A stretch of DNA of 33,570 nucleotides from a bacterium (GCA_017467605.1 JAFUSQ010000027.1:1-33570), one strand, 5' to 3'. Numbered from the stretch's first letter, positions 22,765-32,409 are shown. Numbers and translations: made by a program. The notes: generated by a model not told the origin, from the sequence alone.

Positions 22765-24432
22765 ATGAAAAAATACAGTTACGGATTAAAAAAATTAAAA
22801 ATTATAGAGCAAATTGCGATAGTATTTTTTATATCTGTCGTAATACCAATTTCTATCAGTGGATTTATAATTAATAATATAAGCCAGCATACAGTAAGAT
22901 ACCAATTAAGAGAATCTGCAATTCTTATCGCCAATATGATATCTGATGAAATTGATTATTTCCTTAAAACAAATGAAACAACGTTAGCCCAAATAGCAGA
23001 TACACTCGAATATCTTCCGTCAAAATCTTTAAAAAATAAATTTATTAAAGATGTTTCTAAGCGTTATCCAAATTGCGAAGACATTTTGATTATAAATAAC
23101 CAAAAAGAACTTGAAGCCCTTATGGATAAAGCCGGATCAACCGAAAGACTTATTTTATCCACACAAATGAAGGACGGCTCTTTTCTTGTAATAATATTTA
23201 ATGCCAATAATTGGGATAAGCAGTTATTTAAATCTTTGAAAAATGATAACAGACAAATTTATATTCTGGACAAAAACAATCACATGATTTCATCTCATAA
23301 TTTCAGCCCTGACGGACTTAAAGATACTCTTGATCTCCTTCCTAAAGAAAAAATTGAAGAAGCTCCTGTTATCTTCGGAGACGAAAAAAACAGACCAATT
23401 GTATATATATATAGAAAAAATCCTGATCTTACCGTTATTGTAAATACTTCAGAAAAAATAACAAAACAAACTATTTTAGAAAACAGAGTAAGAATTATTT
23501 TATCCGTCCTTATTGCTATTTTAGCAATGATGGTTTTAATAGGTTTTTATATTTATTACTTGTACATAAATATAAGGCAATTATTCAAAGCCGTAATCGC
23601 CCTTTCAAAGGGTAATTACCAAAGGCAAATAAGACTTTTAACAACTTCATTCACGCCATATGAAATTGTATTTTTAGCGAATGAATTTAATAATATGGCA
23701 TCTGAAATTCATAAAAATTATATTGAACTAAAACAGTTGAATGAATTTCGTTCAAATTTACTTGATACCGTAAGCCACGAACTAAGAACCCCTTTGACAA
23801 GTATTCAAGGGTATACATCTCGTTTAATGCGTCAAGATATTGTTATTGATGAAGAAACCAAACAAAAATCTCTAAGAATTATCAAAGAACAATCCGAAAG
23901 ACTAAAACGTTTAATTGATGATCTTCTTACTATCCCTGATATTGAAGGCATGAGACTTAGAACAGTTAATGCTCCAATTTGGCTTAGTGAAGTTTTAGAA
24001 CAATCTGAACTGCTTTTAAGAAAACGTAATGGCCGAGAAATTATTGTAAATATAGATGAAAAATTCCCGCAAATTTTTGCTGATAAAGGCAGACTTGAAC
24101 AAGTTTTTGTCAACTTGTACGAAAATGCAATAAAATACGGATATCCTGAAACCCCTATTATTGTAAATGTAAAACAAAATAAAGATAAAGCTGTAATCGA
24201 AATCAAAAATAAATGTGACAAGATTCCCGAAAAAAAACTTAAAACCCTTTTTGATAAATTTGTACGTCTTGATGATGAAATGACAAGAACAACAAGAGGA
24301 ACTGGATTAGGTCTATTTATTGTTAAAGGACTTGTTGAAGCAATGGAAGGAACTATTGTTTTAAGTTCTGATGATGAATTCGGCTTCTGTGCAACAATAA
24401 CATTGAATATTGTCGAAAATGAGGAATTGTAA
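22765..24432 (+). CDS. Membrane sensor histidine kinase
   Basis: 555 residues. Two membrane helices (about 15-37 and 244-267) enclose a periplasmic sensor of about 200 residues. It is followed by a HAMP linker, a HisKA domain with LLDTVSHELRTPLTS (phosphoacceptor H338), and an HATPase domain with the N-box NLYENAIKYG and G-box TRGTGLGLFIVKGL. The signal is unknown; the adjoining porin upstream hints at envelope or nutrient sensing. Its stop is one base before the tadA start. Confidence 0.95.
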   Translation: MKKYSYGLKKLKIIEQIAIVFFISVVIPISISGFIINNISQHTVRYQLRESAILIANMISDEIDYFLKTNETTLAQIADTLEYLPSKSLKNKFIKDVSKRYPNCEDILIINNQKELEALMDKAGSTERLILSTQMKDGSFLVIIFNANNWDKQLFKSLKNDNRQIYILDKNNHMISSHNFSPDGLKDTLDLLPKEKIEEAPVIFGDEKNRPIVYIYRKNPDLTVIVNTSEKITKQTILENRVRIILSVLIAILAMMVLIGFYIYYLYINIRQLFKAVIALSKGNYQRQIRLLTTSFTPYEIVFLANEFNNMASEIHKNYIELKQLNEFRSNLLDTVSHELRTPLTSIQGYTSRLMRQDIVIDEETKQKSLRIIKEQSERLKRLIDDLLTIPDIEGMRLRTVNAPIWLSEVLEQSELLLRKRNGREIIVNIDEKFPQIFADKGRLEQVFVNLYENAIKYGYPETPIIVNVKQNKDKAVIEIKNKCDKIPEKKLKTLFDKFVRLDDEMTRTTRGTGLGLFIVKGLVEAMEGTIVLSSDDEFGFCATITLNIVENEEL

Positions 24433-24433
24433 T

Positions 24434-24865
24434 ATGAATTTCATGCAATTCGCCATTGAAGAAGCTCTAAAAACTACAAAAGATGTACCTGTTGGAGCAG
24501 TAATTGTAAAAGATGGTAAAATTATAGCCCAAACACACAATACCAGAGAAATTGATAATGATATTACATCTCATGCAGAAATTTTAGCCCTGCGTAAAGC
24601 CGAAAAAGTATTAAATAATTGGAGACTTGATAATTGTGATATATACATAACTCTTGAACCTTGTCCGATGTGCGGTTGGGCGATTCTACAATCAAGAATT
24701 AAAAATGTCTATTTTGGAAGTTATGATACAAATTACGGGAGTTTTTCTTCTAAAATTAATCTAAGAAAACTTTCAAATTTTTCCACAAACATTTACGGAG
24801 GAATTATGGAAGAAGAATGTGATGGAATATTAAAAGACTTCTTTAAAAAGCTAAGAAATACCTGA
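24434..24865 (+). CDS. tadA: tRNA adenosine deaminase (cytidine deaminase fold)
   Basis: 143 residues from the ATG at 24434, with GAGGAA seven bases upstream. Zinc site HAE (H48, E50) and PCPMC (C77, C80), DVPVGAVIVKDGKII near the start, and the WRLDNCDIYITLEPCPMC context of TadA. It deaminates A34 to inosine in tRNA-Arg(ACG). It is slightly short but complete. It probably rides on the two-component transcript, since no promoter is visible. Confidence 0.92.
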   Translation: MNFMQFAIEEALKTTKDVPVGAVIVKDGKIIAQTHNTREIDNDITSHAEILALRKAEKVLNNWRLDNCDIYITLEPCPMCGWAILQSRIKNVYFGSYDTNYGSFSSKINLRKLSNFSTNIYGGIMEEECDGILKDFFKKLRNT

Positions 24866-24870
24866 ATTAT

Positions 24871-25665
24871 TTACCCCTCTTGAGCTATCCCTGTTTCATA
24901 ACCGGGAACAAGCAATGCTAAAGGAATTATTCTGCCTATTTTTGAACCTAATTCAGTTTCTTTGTTCATCATAGAAACAGCCATACACAAATCATCAACG
25001 TGAGGTGCAAAATCTGTTGCTCTTACCCCCCTATTAACTTTTCTATGGTAAAGCTTTTCATTTATCAAATTAGAAACTCTGTTACCTGCAAAAATTCCTG
25101 CACTTAAGAAAGTAATTGTACCAATAGCCCTAGGTAAGTTTTTCAAACAAGCGTTTACAACCTTTAAAACTTTGCCTGTACTTTTAAACTGTGGAATATT
25201 TTTTTCATATTTAGCAATAAATTTGTCATAAGCTTCTGCACCTGCCCATACACAACCGACAGGAACAAGAACATTGCCCAATATTTGATTTAAAACCTCA
25301 CGCTTTTTAGCCTTCAAATTAGCTTTACTATCAACTAATGCACCACCAATAAAGCCTCCCAAGACAGAACCGGAGGCAATAGCAATAATATTGCCGGGTT
25401 TTTCAAGATTAATTACTTTGCCTTTAGGAGCATATTTAAATAATGCCCAATCTTTTATAGGAGTTTTAAATATTTTTACAGGATTTAAAGAAAATCCTTT
25501 ACGCTTTGCCATAACTGCCAAAACAGGTGTCATACCTGCCGCAGCAGATGCCAAAACAATCGCTTTTTGCTTTACTGACATATTGTTTTCAGTACTACTG
25601 CCAAAACCGATATTATATGTATTTTTCTTTATGTATGAGGTATTTGTATCAATTTTGCTTATCAT
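24871..25665 (-). CDS. Hypothetical membrane protein
   Basis: 264 residues from the ATG at 25665 (a GTG at 25668 is adjacent). The N-terminus is polar with YNIGFGSS, a hydrophobic-FG motif like SPIKFG in the protein at 3033. Three or four hydrophobic stretches follow (AIVLASAAAGMTPVLAVMA; IIAIASGSVLGGFIGGALV; ILGNVLVPVGCVWAGAEAY; AIGTITFLSAGIFAGN). I do not recognise a family. It is divergent from the large membrane-associated hypothetical at 25875, with about 210 bases between. Confidence 0.65.
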   Translation of the reverse strand: MISKIDTNTSYIKKNTYNIGFGSSTENNMSVKQKAIVLASAAAGMTPVLAVMAKRKGFSLNPVKIFKTPIKDWALFKYAPKGKVINLEKPGNIIAIASGSVLGGFIGGALVDSKANLKAKKREVLNQILGNVLVPVGCVWAGAEAYDKFIAKYEKNIPQFKSTGKVLKVVNACLKNLPRAIGTITFLSAGIFAGNRVSNLINEKLYHRKVNRGVRATDFAPHVDDLCMAVSMMNKETELGSKIGRIIPLALLVPGYETGIAQEG

Positions 25666-25874
25666 CACAGTTATCCTACATTTTTAAAATACCAAAAACA
25701 AAACAAAAATTTTATTGCTAGTATCGGCTAAAAAATTAATATCTTGTAATATAATCACCAATAATAAGTGTAGCAAGAATACTTTATATGTAACAAAATA
25801 TTAAAATTGAAAAATTATAAAGCAAAAAAACATCTTGACTGTTATTAAATATTTATTGAAACGAAAGAATAGTC

Positions 25875-27434
25875 ATGTCTATAAGAATCCCCACCGCAAA
25901 TATAAATAACGTAATTTCAAGAAACGTTGTAAAACAAATGGCAAGTGACGGTTTTTTGCCTGTTATTGCGCTTGAAGCTTTCGTTGAAGCAGGAAGGACT
26001 TATCAAGCTTATCAAAGAGGTGGATTTGATGAAGCAAGAGAAAGAATAACAGAAGAATTTTCAGGTGCAATATTTTGGTTAGGCGGGGTCACTGCATTAA
26101 ATGCTTTATTTGAAAAATTAGGGCAAAAATTACTAAAATTACCTAACATAAACGTTTCAATAGCAAAAGATGACGTTCATAATCCTCTTGCAAACTTTTT
26201 AGAACACGAAAGAACAAAAGATGGTGCAAAAATTCTTGAAAAAACTATGGCAAGATTTAAATTTGCAAAAGTTATTTCAAGTGTATTGATTGCAAATGCT
26301 TTTATCGGATTTATACTGCCAAAAGTAAATCAGGCAATAACCCGCTCTTATCATAAAAATAAAAAGAATGAAAATGGTGATATTGTTCAACTGACAAATC
26401 CTTCATTTACACAAAAACCATCGCTGGATAATTTTGCTCAACCTAATGATAATAAGAAAGATAAGAAAGATATCTCATTCGGATTAAATTTATTAACACT
26501 GGCAAATAAATTTGAAAGCGACAGAAATTATAAACTTCTTGCAGTTGATGCCGGAACTGCATCAGGACGTGCTTATTCTGCAAGAAATAATGACGAAAGA
26601 GTTGAAATTTTATTTAGAGATTTAAGTTCAATATACTTCTACATGTTCAATATGCAAAATATGAACAACTGGTTGAACAGAATTGAACAAGGTTCACCGA
26701 CAAGAATTGATCCGGTATCCGCAGAATTTGCAACAAAATACATGCAATCATATGTGGAAGATGCAGGTATATCTACTCAAGCCGGCAGTGCAAAATCTGT
26801 TAAAGCAGAACAATTTGAGAAAGATATGTTTGGTAAAAAAGTTGAACTACCATCAAGCTTTGACGGTAAATTCCAAGGTGAAAAAATAAAAATAATTTCA
26901 CTTGAAGATTTCAAAAATATTCTCAGAAACGAAGAACAATATAAAGCACAAATAAAAGAATTGGAAAAAGTGGCAGATGCAATGTCAACTCTCCAACCGC
27001 AAATTAAAGGAGTTTCAATCCTTACTCAGGAACAGGCAAAAGCAGTTCTTTCCGGCGGGCATATAAATAACCCTGAATTCTTAAAAGAATTCTTTAAAAA
27101 CAGATTTGGTAAGAAATTCATGAATCAATATAAATTTGTTGCCCAAAATGAACTTGACAGTTATAAACAAGAACTCGTTGATTATGTAAAATCAATAATT
27201 AAAAAAGCAAAATCAACAACATCAGGCGAAATAACAAGCAAAATGTTGAGAAAAGCTTCAAACCACAATCTAAAGATGAACGCAATTAACTGGGGTGCAG
27301 GATTTATAACATCTGCTATGTTCCTATCTACATTTATACCAAAACTTCAATATCAAATAACAAAATGGCGAACAGGTTCAAACGAATTCCCCGGAACTGC
27401 TCAATTTAGAGAAGAAGAAGGAGTAAAGAAATAA
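25875..27434 (+). CDS. Large hypothetical protein with terminal membrane segments
   Basis: 519 residues. Hydrophobic segments lie near residues 60-80 (SGAIFWLGGVTALNALF), 135-155 (VISSVLIANAFIGFILPKV) and 475-495 (NWGAGFITSAMFLSTFIPKL), with a long soluble middle region. That region includes DISFGLNLLTLANKFESD (again an FG motif) and a helical stretch around 345-420. The N-terminus (SRNVVKQMASDGFLPVIALE) is not a signal peptide. No recognised domain. It is followed by a strong terminator shared with the convergent tpiA gene. It looks lineage-specific. Confidence 0.7.
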   Translation: MSIRIPTANINNVISRNVVKQMASDGFLPVIALEAFVEAGRTYQAYQRGGFDEARERITEEFSGAIFWLGGVTALNALFEKLGQKLLKLPNINVSIAKDDVHNPLANFLEHERTKDGAKILEKTMARFKFAKVISSVLIANAFIGFILPKVNQAITRSYHKNKKNENGDIVQLTNPSFTQKPSLDNFAQPNDNKKDKKDISFGLNLLTLANKFESDRNYKLLAVDAGTASGRAYSARNNDERVEILFRDLSSIYFYMFNMQNMNNWLNRIEQGSPTRIDPVSAEFATKYMQSYVEDAGISTQAGSAKSVKAEQFEKDMFGKKVELPSSFDGKFQGEKIKIISLEDFKNILRNEEQYKAQIKELEKVADAMSTLQPQIKGVSILTQEQAKAVLSGGHINNPEFLKEFFKNRFGKKFMNQYKFVAQNELDSYKQELVDYVKSIIKKAKSTTSGEITSKMLRKASNHNLKMNAINWGAGFITSAMFLSTFIPKLQYQITKWRTGSNEFPGTAQFREEEGVKK

Positions 27435-27485
27435 AGGGGCAAATAGAAAGAATATAATTGAATTACCCAAACTAATAATAGTAAT

Positions 27486-27521
27486 AAAAAAGACCTGAAA
27501 AAAATTTTTTCAGATCTTTTT
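27486..27521. terminator. Bidirectional terminator
   Basis: AAAAAGACCTGAAAAAA and TTTTTTCAGATCTTTTT pair with one mismatch, flanked by A and T tracts. It serves the convergent genes at 25875 and 27549. Confidence 0.8.
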
Positions 27522-27548
27522 CGACTGTCAATCAAATTTTAATACAAA

Positions 27549-28343
27549 TTAAACTGCAACTTTCATTGTTTTTTCAATAATTTCATTAAAGCTGTCAGCT
27601 TTTAAAGAAGCACCGCCGATTAAAGCACCGTCGATATCAGATTTAGACATTTGTTCTTCAATTGTAGAAGGTTTAACTGATCCGCCGTAAAGAATTCTGA
27701 TTGAATCAGCAGCAGCTTGACCTGCAACTTCAGCAACAACGCTTCTAATCATTTTGATAACTCGATTTGCTTCTTCAGCATCACAAGATTTACCTGTGCC
27801 GATTGCCCAGATTGGTTCGTATGCGATAACAGATTTTGCAACATCATCAGAAGATATTCCATCTAACGCAGCACGAATTTGAGATGCAATCCAAGAATCT
27901 GTCACACCTGCTTCTCTTTGTTCTAAAGATTCACCGCAGCAAATAATTGGAGTTAAACCGCCTGCAATAATAGCTTTAGCTTTTTTATTAATCATTTCAT
28001 CAGTTTCAGAAAAGTATTGTCTTCTTTCTGAGTGGCCGATAATAACAAAAGAGCAGCCTGCATCTTTTAACATTTCAACGGAAATCTCACCGGTAAAAGC
28101 ACCTGATGATTCCCAGTGGCAATTTTGACCTGCAACATATAATTTACTTCCGCTGCAGCCGCAATCACAAGGAATTTCAGCAACTTGATTAATTGAAGTA
28201 AATACAGGCGCAATTACAACTGTCGGCAATTGAACTGCTGAAAATTTTGATACAAAAGATTTAATTCCTTCATACAAAGCTTTAGCATCACTTTGACAAA
28301 GATTCATTTTCCAATTTCCTGCAATAATAGGTTTTCTTGACAT
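27549..28343 (-). CDS. tpiA: Triosephosphate isomerase
   Basis: 264 residues from the ATG at 28343, which has AAAGGAGA ahead of it; an upstream in-frame ATG at 28376 lacks this. Catalytic residues K12 (AGNWKMN), H104 (GHSERR) and E176 (AYEPIWAIGTG) are present, with the phosphate-gripping YGGSVKP. It interconverts glyceraldehyde-3-phosphate and dihydroxyacetone phosphate in glycolysis. Residues 59-64 hold an unusual CDCGCS cluster. It stands alone between a terminator and an HTH gene. Confidence 0.97.
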   Translation of the reverse strand: MSRKPIIAGNWKMNLCQSDAKALYEGIKSFVSKFSAVQLPTVVIAPVFTSINQVAEIPCDCGCSGSKLYVAGQNCHWESSGAFTGEISVEMLKDAGCSFVIIGHSERRQYFSETDEMINKKAKAIIAGGLTPIICCGESLEQREAGVTDSWIASQIRAALDGISSDDVAKSVIAYEPIWAIGTGKSCDAEEANRVIKMIRSVVAEVAGQAAADSIRILYGGSVKPSTIEEQMSKSDIDGALIGGASLKADSFNEIIEKTMKVAV

Positions 28344-28408
28344 AATAAATTCTCCTTTATAAGTATTACCTGACACGCATATTCTATATTAAACAAAAAA
28401 CATTATCA

Positions 28409-28425
28409 ATAGTTATAATAACTAT
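28409..28425. promoter_or_regulatory. Short palindrome upstream of tpiA
   Basis: ATAGTTAT-A-ATAACTAT, a perfect 8-bp dyad around one base, 66 bases before the tpiA ATG. Possibly an operator. Confidence 0.35.
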
Positions 28426-28463
28426 AAAAAACAAGACATTATAATCTAAACAAACAGTCTGTT

Positions 28464-28676
28464 CTATACAAATTTACTCTTATACTCAATAGTAAAATCC
28501 AAAATTTTTGCAATAAGTTCAAGCTCCTTAACAGAAAGAGATTCTCTATAAAACTTTCCGTTAAGACTGTCCCGTGTATAAACTTTTCCTGAAATATCAG
28601 ACATTTTGTCTGCAAGCTGAGCCATTGTCATCTGATTTAGGGCAAGCTGAACTTTTACATACCTTTTGATATCCAT
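28464..28676 (-). CDS. Small HTH-type DNA-binding protein
   Basis: 70 residues. The helices (MTMAQLADKMSDISGKVYTR, DSLNGKFYRESLSVKELELI, then AKILDF) look like a compact XRE-like helix-turn-helix, similar to short phage-type or DUF6471-like regulators; I am not sure of the family name. It is divergent from the prepilin at 28779, an arrangement repeated by the XRE gene at 32410 and the prepilin at 32857. Confidence 0.65.
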   Translation of the reverse strand: MDIKRYVKVQLALNQMTMAQLADKMSDISGKVYTRDSLNGKFYRESLSVKELELIAKILDFTIEYKSKFV

Positions 28677-28694
28677 ACAGATATTATATTTTAC

Positions 28695-28723
28695 TTGACA
28701 GTATTAGCGAATTAGTATATTAT
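28695..28723 (+). promoter_or_regulatory. Promoter of the prepilin at 28779
   Basis: TTGACA (28695-28700), 17-base spacer, TATTAT (28718-28723). Downstream lies the palindrome CAACATAATAATGTTG (28736-28751) and two ATTCAACA copies, possible regulator sites. Confidence 0.65.
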
Positions 28724-28778
28724 ATGTGTCATATTCAACATAATAATGTTGCATTCAACACATTGATATGGAGGTCAA

Positions 28779-29519
28779 ATGAAAAATATTAACAATCCTG
28801 CTTTCACACTAGCTGAAACGCTCATAACTATAGGCATAATCGGGGTTGTGGCGGCTTTGACTATTCCGCCGCTAACAACAAACATTACACACAGGAAACT
28901 CAAATCTCAGTTTGAAAAAGCTTATTCTGAGGTTAATCAAGCTGCACGCGCGTTTTATGCCGACACAGATTCCTCAGTTCATGATTATGATGTTAGTATT
29001 TCAAACGCATCTCATAATGAAGAAGTTTTGGAAAAATTTATGTCATATTATAAAAGCCCATCTGTTATACGTGGAGGTGGTATGATGAATTGGGCTGCAG
29101 CAGATAGTAAAAATGGGATAAAAAATTTAAATTTAAACGGAATGGAAACCCCTAAATATCCGTGTGATAGATCTTATGCTATTTCAGATATTATCGGTCG
29201 AATGTGGGTATTAGATGACTCATCATCAGCATATAATTTTGGACCAAAAATCTGTATTGATATAAACGGGATTGACAAGCCAAATCGTTGGGGATATGAC
29301 AGGTTTGTTTTCGTTTTTACCGAAGATAATGCGGTTGTTCCGTATACCGGACAAAAATGGGAATCACTAAATCCTCAACAAGCTGCTTCTAATGCTATTG
29401 CAAGAGGGTGCAGTTATGATTTAGGAGAAGAAAACCCTGCACATACCTGTGCTTATTTTGCGTTAAGAAACACAAGTCCGACCGGTAACGGTGATTATTG
29501 GAATGATTTTTTGAAGTAA
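28779..29519 (+). CDS. Type IV pilin-like/pseudopilin
   Basis: 246 residues with GGAGG well placed. The leader MKNINNPA is followed by FTLAETLITIGIIGVVAALT, the processing site and N-terminal helix. The residue before the cut is Ala rather than the usual Gly, which reduces but does not exclude processing. The globular part contains IGRMWVLDDSSSAYNFGPKI and CIDINGIDKPNRWGYDRFVF, shared with the prepilin at 17875. It has its own sigma-70-type promoter and lies opposite an HTH gene. Confidence 0.85.
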   Translation: MKNINNPAFTLAETLITIGIIGVVAALTIPPLTTNITHRKLKSQFEKAYSEVNQAARAFYADTDSSVHDYDVSISNASHNEEVLEKFMSYYKSPSVIRGGGMMNWAAADSKNGIKNLNLNGMETPKYPCDRSYAISDIIGRMWVLDDSSSAYNFGPKICIDINGIDKPNRWGYDRFVFVFTEDNAVVPYTGQKWESLNPQQAASNAIARGCSYDLGEENPAHTCAYFALRNTSPTGNGDYWNDFLK

Positions 29520-30761
29520 TTAGTATCTAAATCCGTCTGCTTTCATTCGGTCAATAACTTCTTGCAATTTTTCATCGGAACAAACGTAAGATATTCTGAA
29601 ATATCCTTGGCCGTATTTCCCGAATGCATCACCGGGAACTACTACAATACCTGATTTTTCAAGCATATCTTCACAGAATTTGAATGAGGAATTGTAATTT
29701 CTTGGAATCGGAAGCCATAAATAAAAAGTCGTATGAGGAATATCCGCATCATCAATTTCCCAGCCTAATTCTCTCAAACCTTTTATCATAATAGCTTGTT
29801 TTCTTCTATAGCCGGCATTTCGCTCTAAAATATAGTCGTCTCCTTCAGGCGAATTCATAATATATGCACAAGCTTTTTGTAAGGCTTTAAAAATACCATT
29901 ATCAATAGTTGATTTAGCCTTGGCAAATCTGGAAATCACATCAGAATTCCCGCAAATCCAGCCCAGTCTCCAACCGGTTATTGCATAAGGCTTTGAAAGA
30001 CTGAACATTTCAACTGCTATATCTTTCGCACCTTTAAGTTCTAAAACGCTGAAGGGTTTATCTTCTTCGTAAAAATACAAATCACAATATGCCGCATCAG
30101 CAATCAATAAAATATTATGCTTTTTACAAAAATCAACAACCGTTTGAACATATTCTTTTGTCGCTGAAACCCCTAAAGGATTGTTCGGATAATTTATAAT
30201 AACAGCCTTTAATTTTGAAGCATCATACCCATCTTTTATCATTTGATTATATGTTTCTTCCATATTTGGCTGATAATTATTTTCTTTAGTTAAAGGAATT
30301 GAATAAGCTTTTCCGCCTGCGATTTGAATCATTTGCCCATATGACGCATACCCGGGATCCGGAACCATTATTATTTCTTTTTCTTCTTCATTTGATTTCG
30401 GATTAATTAAAAATCTTATCAAATTAGCAAGTCCGTCTTTTGAACCTAAAAGAGAAAAAACCTCTTTGTCAGCATCAACTTTAACTCCAAAGCGAGTCAA
30501 CATTCTTTGAGCAACAGCCTGCCTAAAATAAGCTTCCCCTCTTGTAACAGAATAAGTATGAATATTGTCTTCTGTTAAAAACTCTTTTAGCTTTTCAATT
30601 AAAGCTTGCGGAGGATTGGCAGTCGGAGCACCCATAGAAAGTGATATAGGGGCTCTGTTTTTTTTAGCTAAACTATCTGCCAATTGAGCAGTTTTTTCTT
30701 TAAGCTTTACCATAATATAGGTATCTATAGACATTGCATATTCATTAAATAAGTGTTCCAT
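29520..30761 (-). CDS. Class I/II PLP-dependent aminotransferase, possibly LL-diaminopimelate aminotransferase
   Basis: 413 residues, AAGGGA before the ATG. Fold-type I aminotransferase: SMGAPTANPP substrate region, YPNNPLG (N194), D222/Y225, and SLSKPYAITGWRLGW with the Schiff-base lysine K257. Length and the insertion pattern fit LL-diaminopimelate aminotransferase (DapL), the lysine and peptidoglycan route used by cyanobacteria, plants and chlamydiae. However, the classic DapL N-terminus is not obvious, and an aspartate-type enzyme is possible. Last gene of the mlaE-mlaF-aminotransferase operon, 46 bases after mlaF. Confidence 0.8.
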   Translation of the reverse strand: MEHLFNEYAMSIDTYIMVKLKEKTAQLADSLAKKNRAPISLSMGAPTANPPQALIEKLKEFLTEDNIHTYSVTRGEAYFRQAVAQRMLTRFGVKVDADKEVFSLLGSKDGLANLIRFLINPKSNEEEKEIIMVPDPGYASYGQMIQIAGGKAYSIPLTKENNYQPNMEETYNQMIKDGYDASKLKAVIINYPNNPLGVSATKEYVQTVVDFCKKHNILLIADAAYCDLYFYEEDKPFSVLELKGAKDIAVEMFSLSKPYAITGWRLGWICGNSDVISRFAKAKSTIDNGIFKALQKACAYIMNSPEGDDYILERNAGYRRKQAIMIKGLRELGWEIDDADIPHTTFYLWLPIPRNYNSSFKFCEDMLEKSGIVVVPGDAFGKYGQGYFRISYVCSDEKLQEVIDRMKADGFRY

Positions 30762-30807
30762 GTTTATCCCTTCTATTTTTACTTTCAGCTAATGTTTTAT
30801 ATTTATT

Positions 30808-31527
30808 TTAGGCCTGCATTTGCATAGGACCTTCCAATGAAGCCGTTACAAACTGTTTTGTATAAGGGGTTTCCTGTTTTAATAATTCTTCGGGAGTACC
30901 CTCAAAAACAATCTTGCCGTCATATAACATAATAACTCTATCGGCAGTTCTTGTAATTGTAGACATTTGGTGAGTTACAACAATTGATGCTGCATTGATT
31001 TCATGTTTCAAACTTACAATATAATCTTCAATCAAAGTTGATGACATCGGATCTAAGCCTGCAGTCGGTTCATCATAAAGAATTGTATTTGGATTTGTTA
31101 CAATAGCACGAGCAAAGCTTACACGCTTTTGCATACCACCTGACAATTCTGACGGGAATTTATTTTCTATACCTTTCAAACCGACAAGTTCAAGCTTTTG
31201 AGAAACAATATCCCTTATTTCATTTTCTTTATATTTTTTTCTCAAATCTTTTCTTTCGTGAAGTGCAAATGAAATATTATCAGCAACATTTAGAGAATCA
31301 AAAAGTGCTGAATATTGAAAAACCATCGCAATATCACCATCAGAAGTTATAACCTCTCCGCTATCATAAGGTATTAAACCGCAAATAAGTTTTAAAACCG
31401 TACTTTTACCTGAACCTGAAAACCCGACAATTGCAAGGATTTCACCGTCATTGACTTTGAATGATATATCATTTATAACGGTTTTTTCATCAAATTTTTT
31501 TATTAAATTTTTGACTTCAATACTCAT
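30808..31527 (-). CDS. mlaF: ABC transporter ATPase, MlaF-like
   Basis: 239 residues from the ATG at 31527 with AAGGAT ahead; the upstream 14 codons overlap the permease gene's end and are unlikely. Walker A GFSGSGKS (35-42), signature LSGGMQKR, Walker B TILYDEPTAG, and an H-loop in VVTHQMS. The LSGGMxKRVxxARA pattern is typical of MlaF/Ttg2A. It would power retrograde or anterograde phospholipid traffic with MlaE. The substrate-binding MlaD partner is not in this window. Confidence 0.88.
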   Translation of the reverse strand: MSIEVKNLIKKFDEKTVINDISFKVNDGEILAIVGFSGSGKSTVLKLICGLIPYDSGEVITSDGDIAMVFQYSALFDSLNVADNISFALHERKDLRKKYKENEIRDIVSQKLELVGLKGIENKFPSELSGGMQKRVSFARAIVTNPNTILYDEPTAGLDPMSSTLIEDYIVSLKHEINAASIVVTHQMSTITRTADRVIMLYDGKIVFEGTPEELLKQETPYTKQFVTASLEGPMQMQA

Positions 31528-31546
31528 AATAATATCCTTACACAAA

Positions 31547-32356
31547 TTAAAAGAAAAATAAAACTGCAAATACCATATCTAAAATTACAATTGCAATAAA
31601 AGACCAAACTACAGCCTTATTTGTAGCAAGCCCGACACCTTTAGCTCCTCCTGAAGCAAAATATCCGCAAGTACAGCTGATAAGAGCAATTGTCGCACCA
31701 AAAGTCATAGCTTTTAATAAGCATACACCCAAATCTTTCATATATAAGCCGAGCCATGCCGAGTCAAAATAAGCTCTATAAGGCAAGCCGCCAAACATAT
31801 CCGCCGTAACTGCCCCAAGTATAACCCCGACAACTGATGCCAAAATTACAACAAAAGGCATCATAATTGCACCTGACAACACTCTTGGAACAAAAAGATA
31901 ACTTACAGAATCCACATTTAAAACATCAATTGCATCAACCTGCTCGGTAACTCTCATTGTCGCAAGCTCAGATGCCAGTGAAGAACCAATCATTGATGTA
32001 ATTGCAAACCCTGACATAATTGCACCGACTTCTCTAACTATCAACATAGTCATCAAAAGCCCGACGAAATTGCCTCCTCCTTGTTTGACCATTTCATGAG
32101 CAACCTGAGAAGCAACAATAATAGATGTCATGCCAACAATCGACAATGTTATGGGTAAAGAACTTACTCCAAACCTGTCACATTGGACCAACAATTCCTT
32201 TTTCCTAATTTCGCCTTTGCATATACTTTTGAAAACATGCATACCCATTTGAGCAATTTTACCCAATGTATCAAGAAAATTCGCAAATTCTATAAGAAAA
32301 TGAGAAAATACTTTATACGTAGCCGATTGCTTCAAATATTTACGCAAAGTTATCAT
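31547..32356 (-). CDS. mlaE: MlaE-type phospholipid ABC permease
   Basis: 269 residues with five or six membrane segments and the MlaE/YrbE signature region: VGMTSIIVASQVAHEMVKQG, REVGAIMSGFAITSMIGSSL and ASELATMRVTEQVDAIDVL. It forms the inner-membrane channel of Mla-type transporters maintaining outer-membrane lipid asymmetry, consistent with the porin-bearing envelope. First gene of the operon, 19 bases ahead of mlaF. Confidence 0.9.
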   Translation of the reverse strand: MITLRKYLKQSATYKVFSHFLIEFANFLDTLGKIAQMGMHVFKSICKGEIRKKELLVQCDRFGVSSLPITLSIVGMTSIIVASQVAHEMVKQGGGNFVGLLMTMLIVREVGAIMSGFAITSMIGSSLASELATMRVTEQVDAIDVLNVDSVSYLFVPRVLSGAIMMPFVVILASVVGVILGAVTADMFGGLPYRAYFDSAWLGLYMKDLGVCLLKAMTFGATIALISCTCGYFASGGAKGVGLATNKAVVWSFIAIVILDMVFAVLFFF

Positions 32357-32409
32357 ACGCAGATTATACTAAAAAAATACTAAAATTTCACTATCATGCA
32401 AACGTTTAT

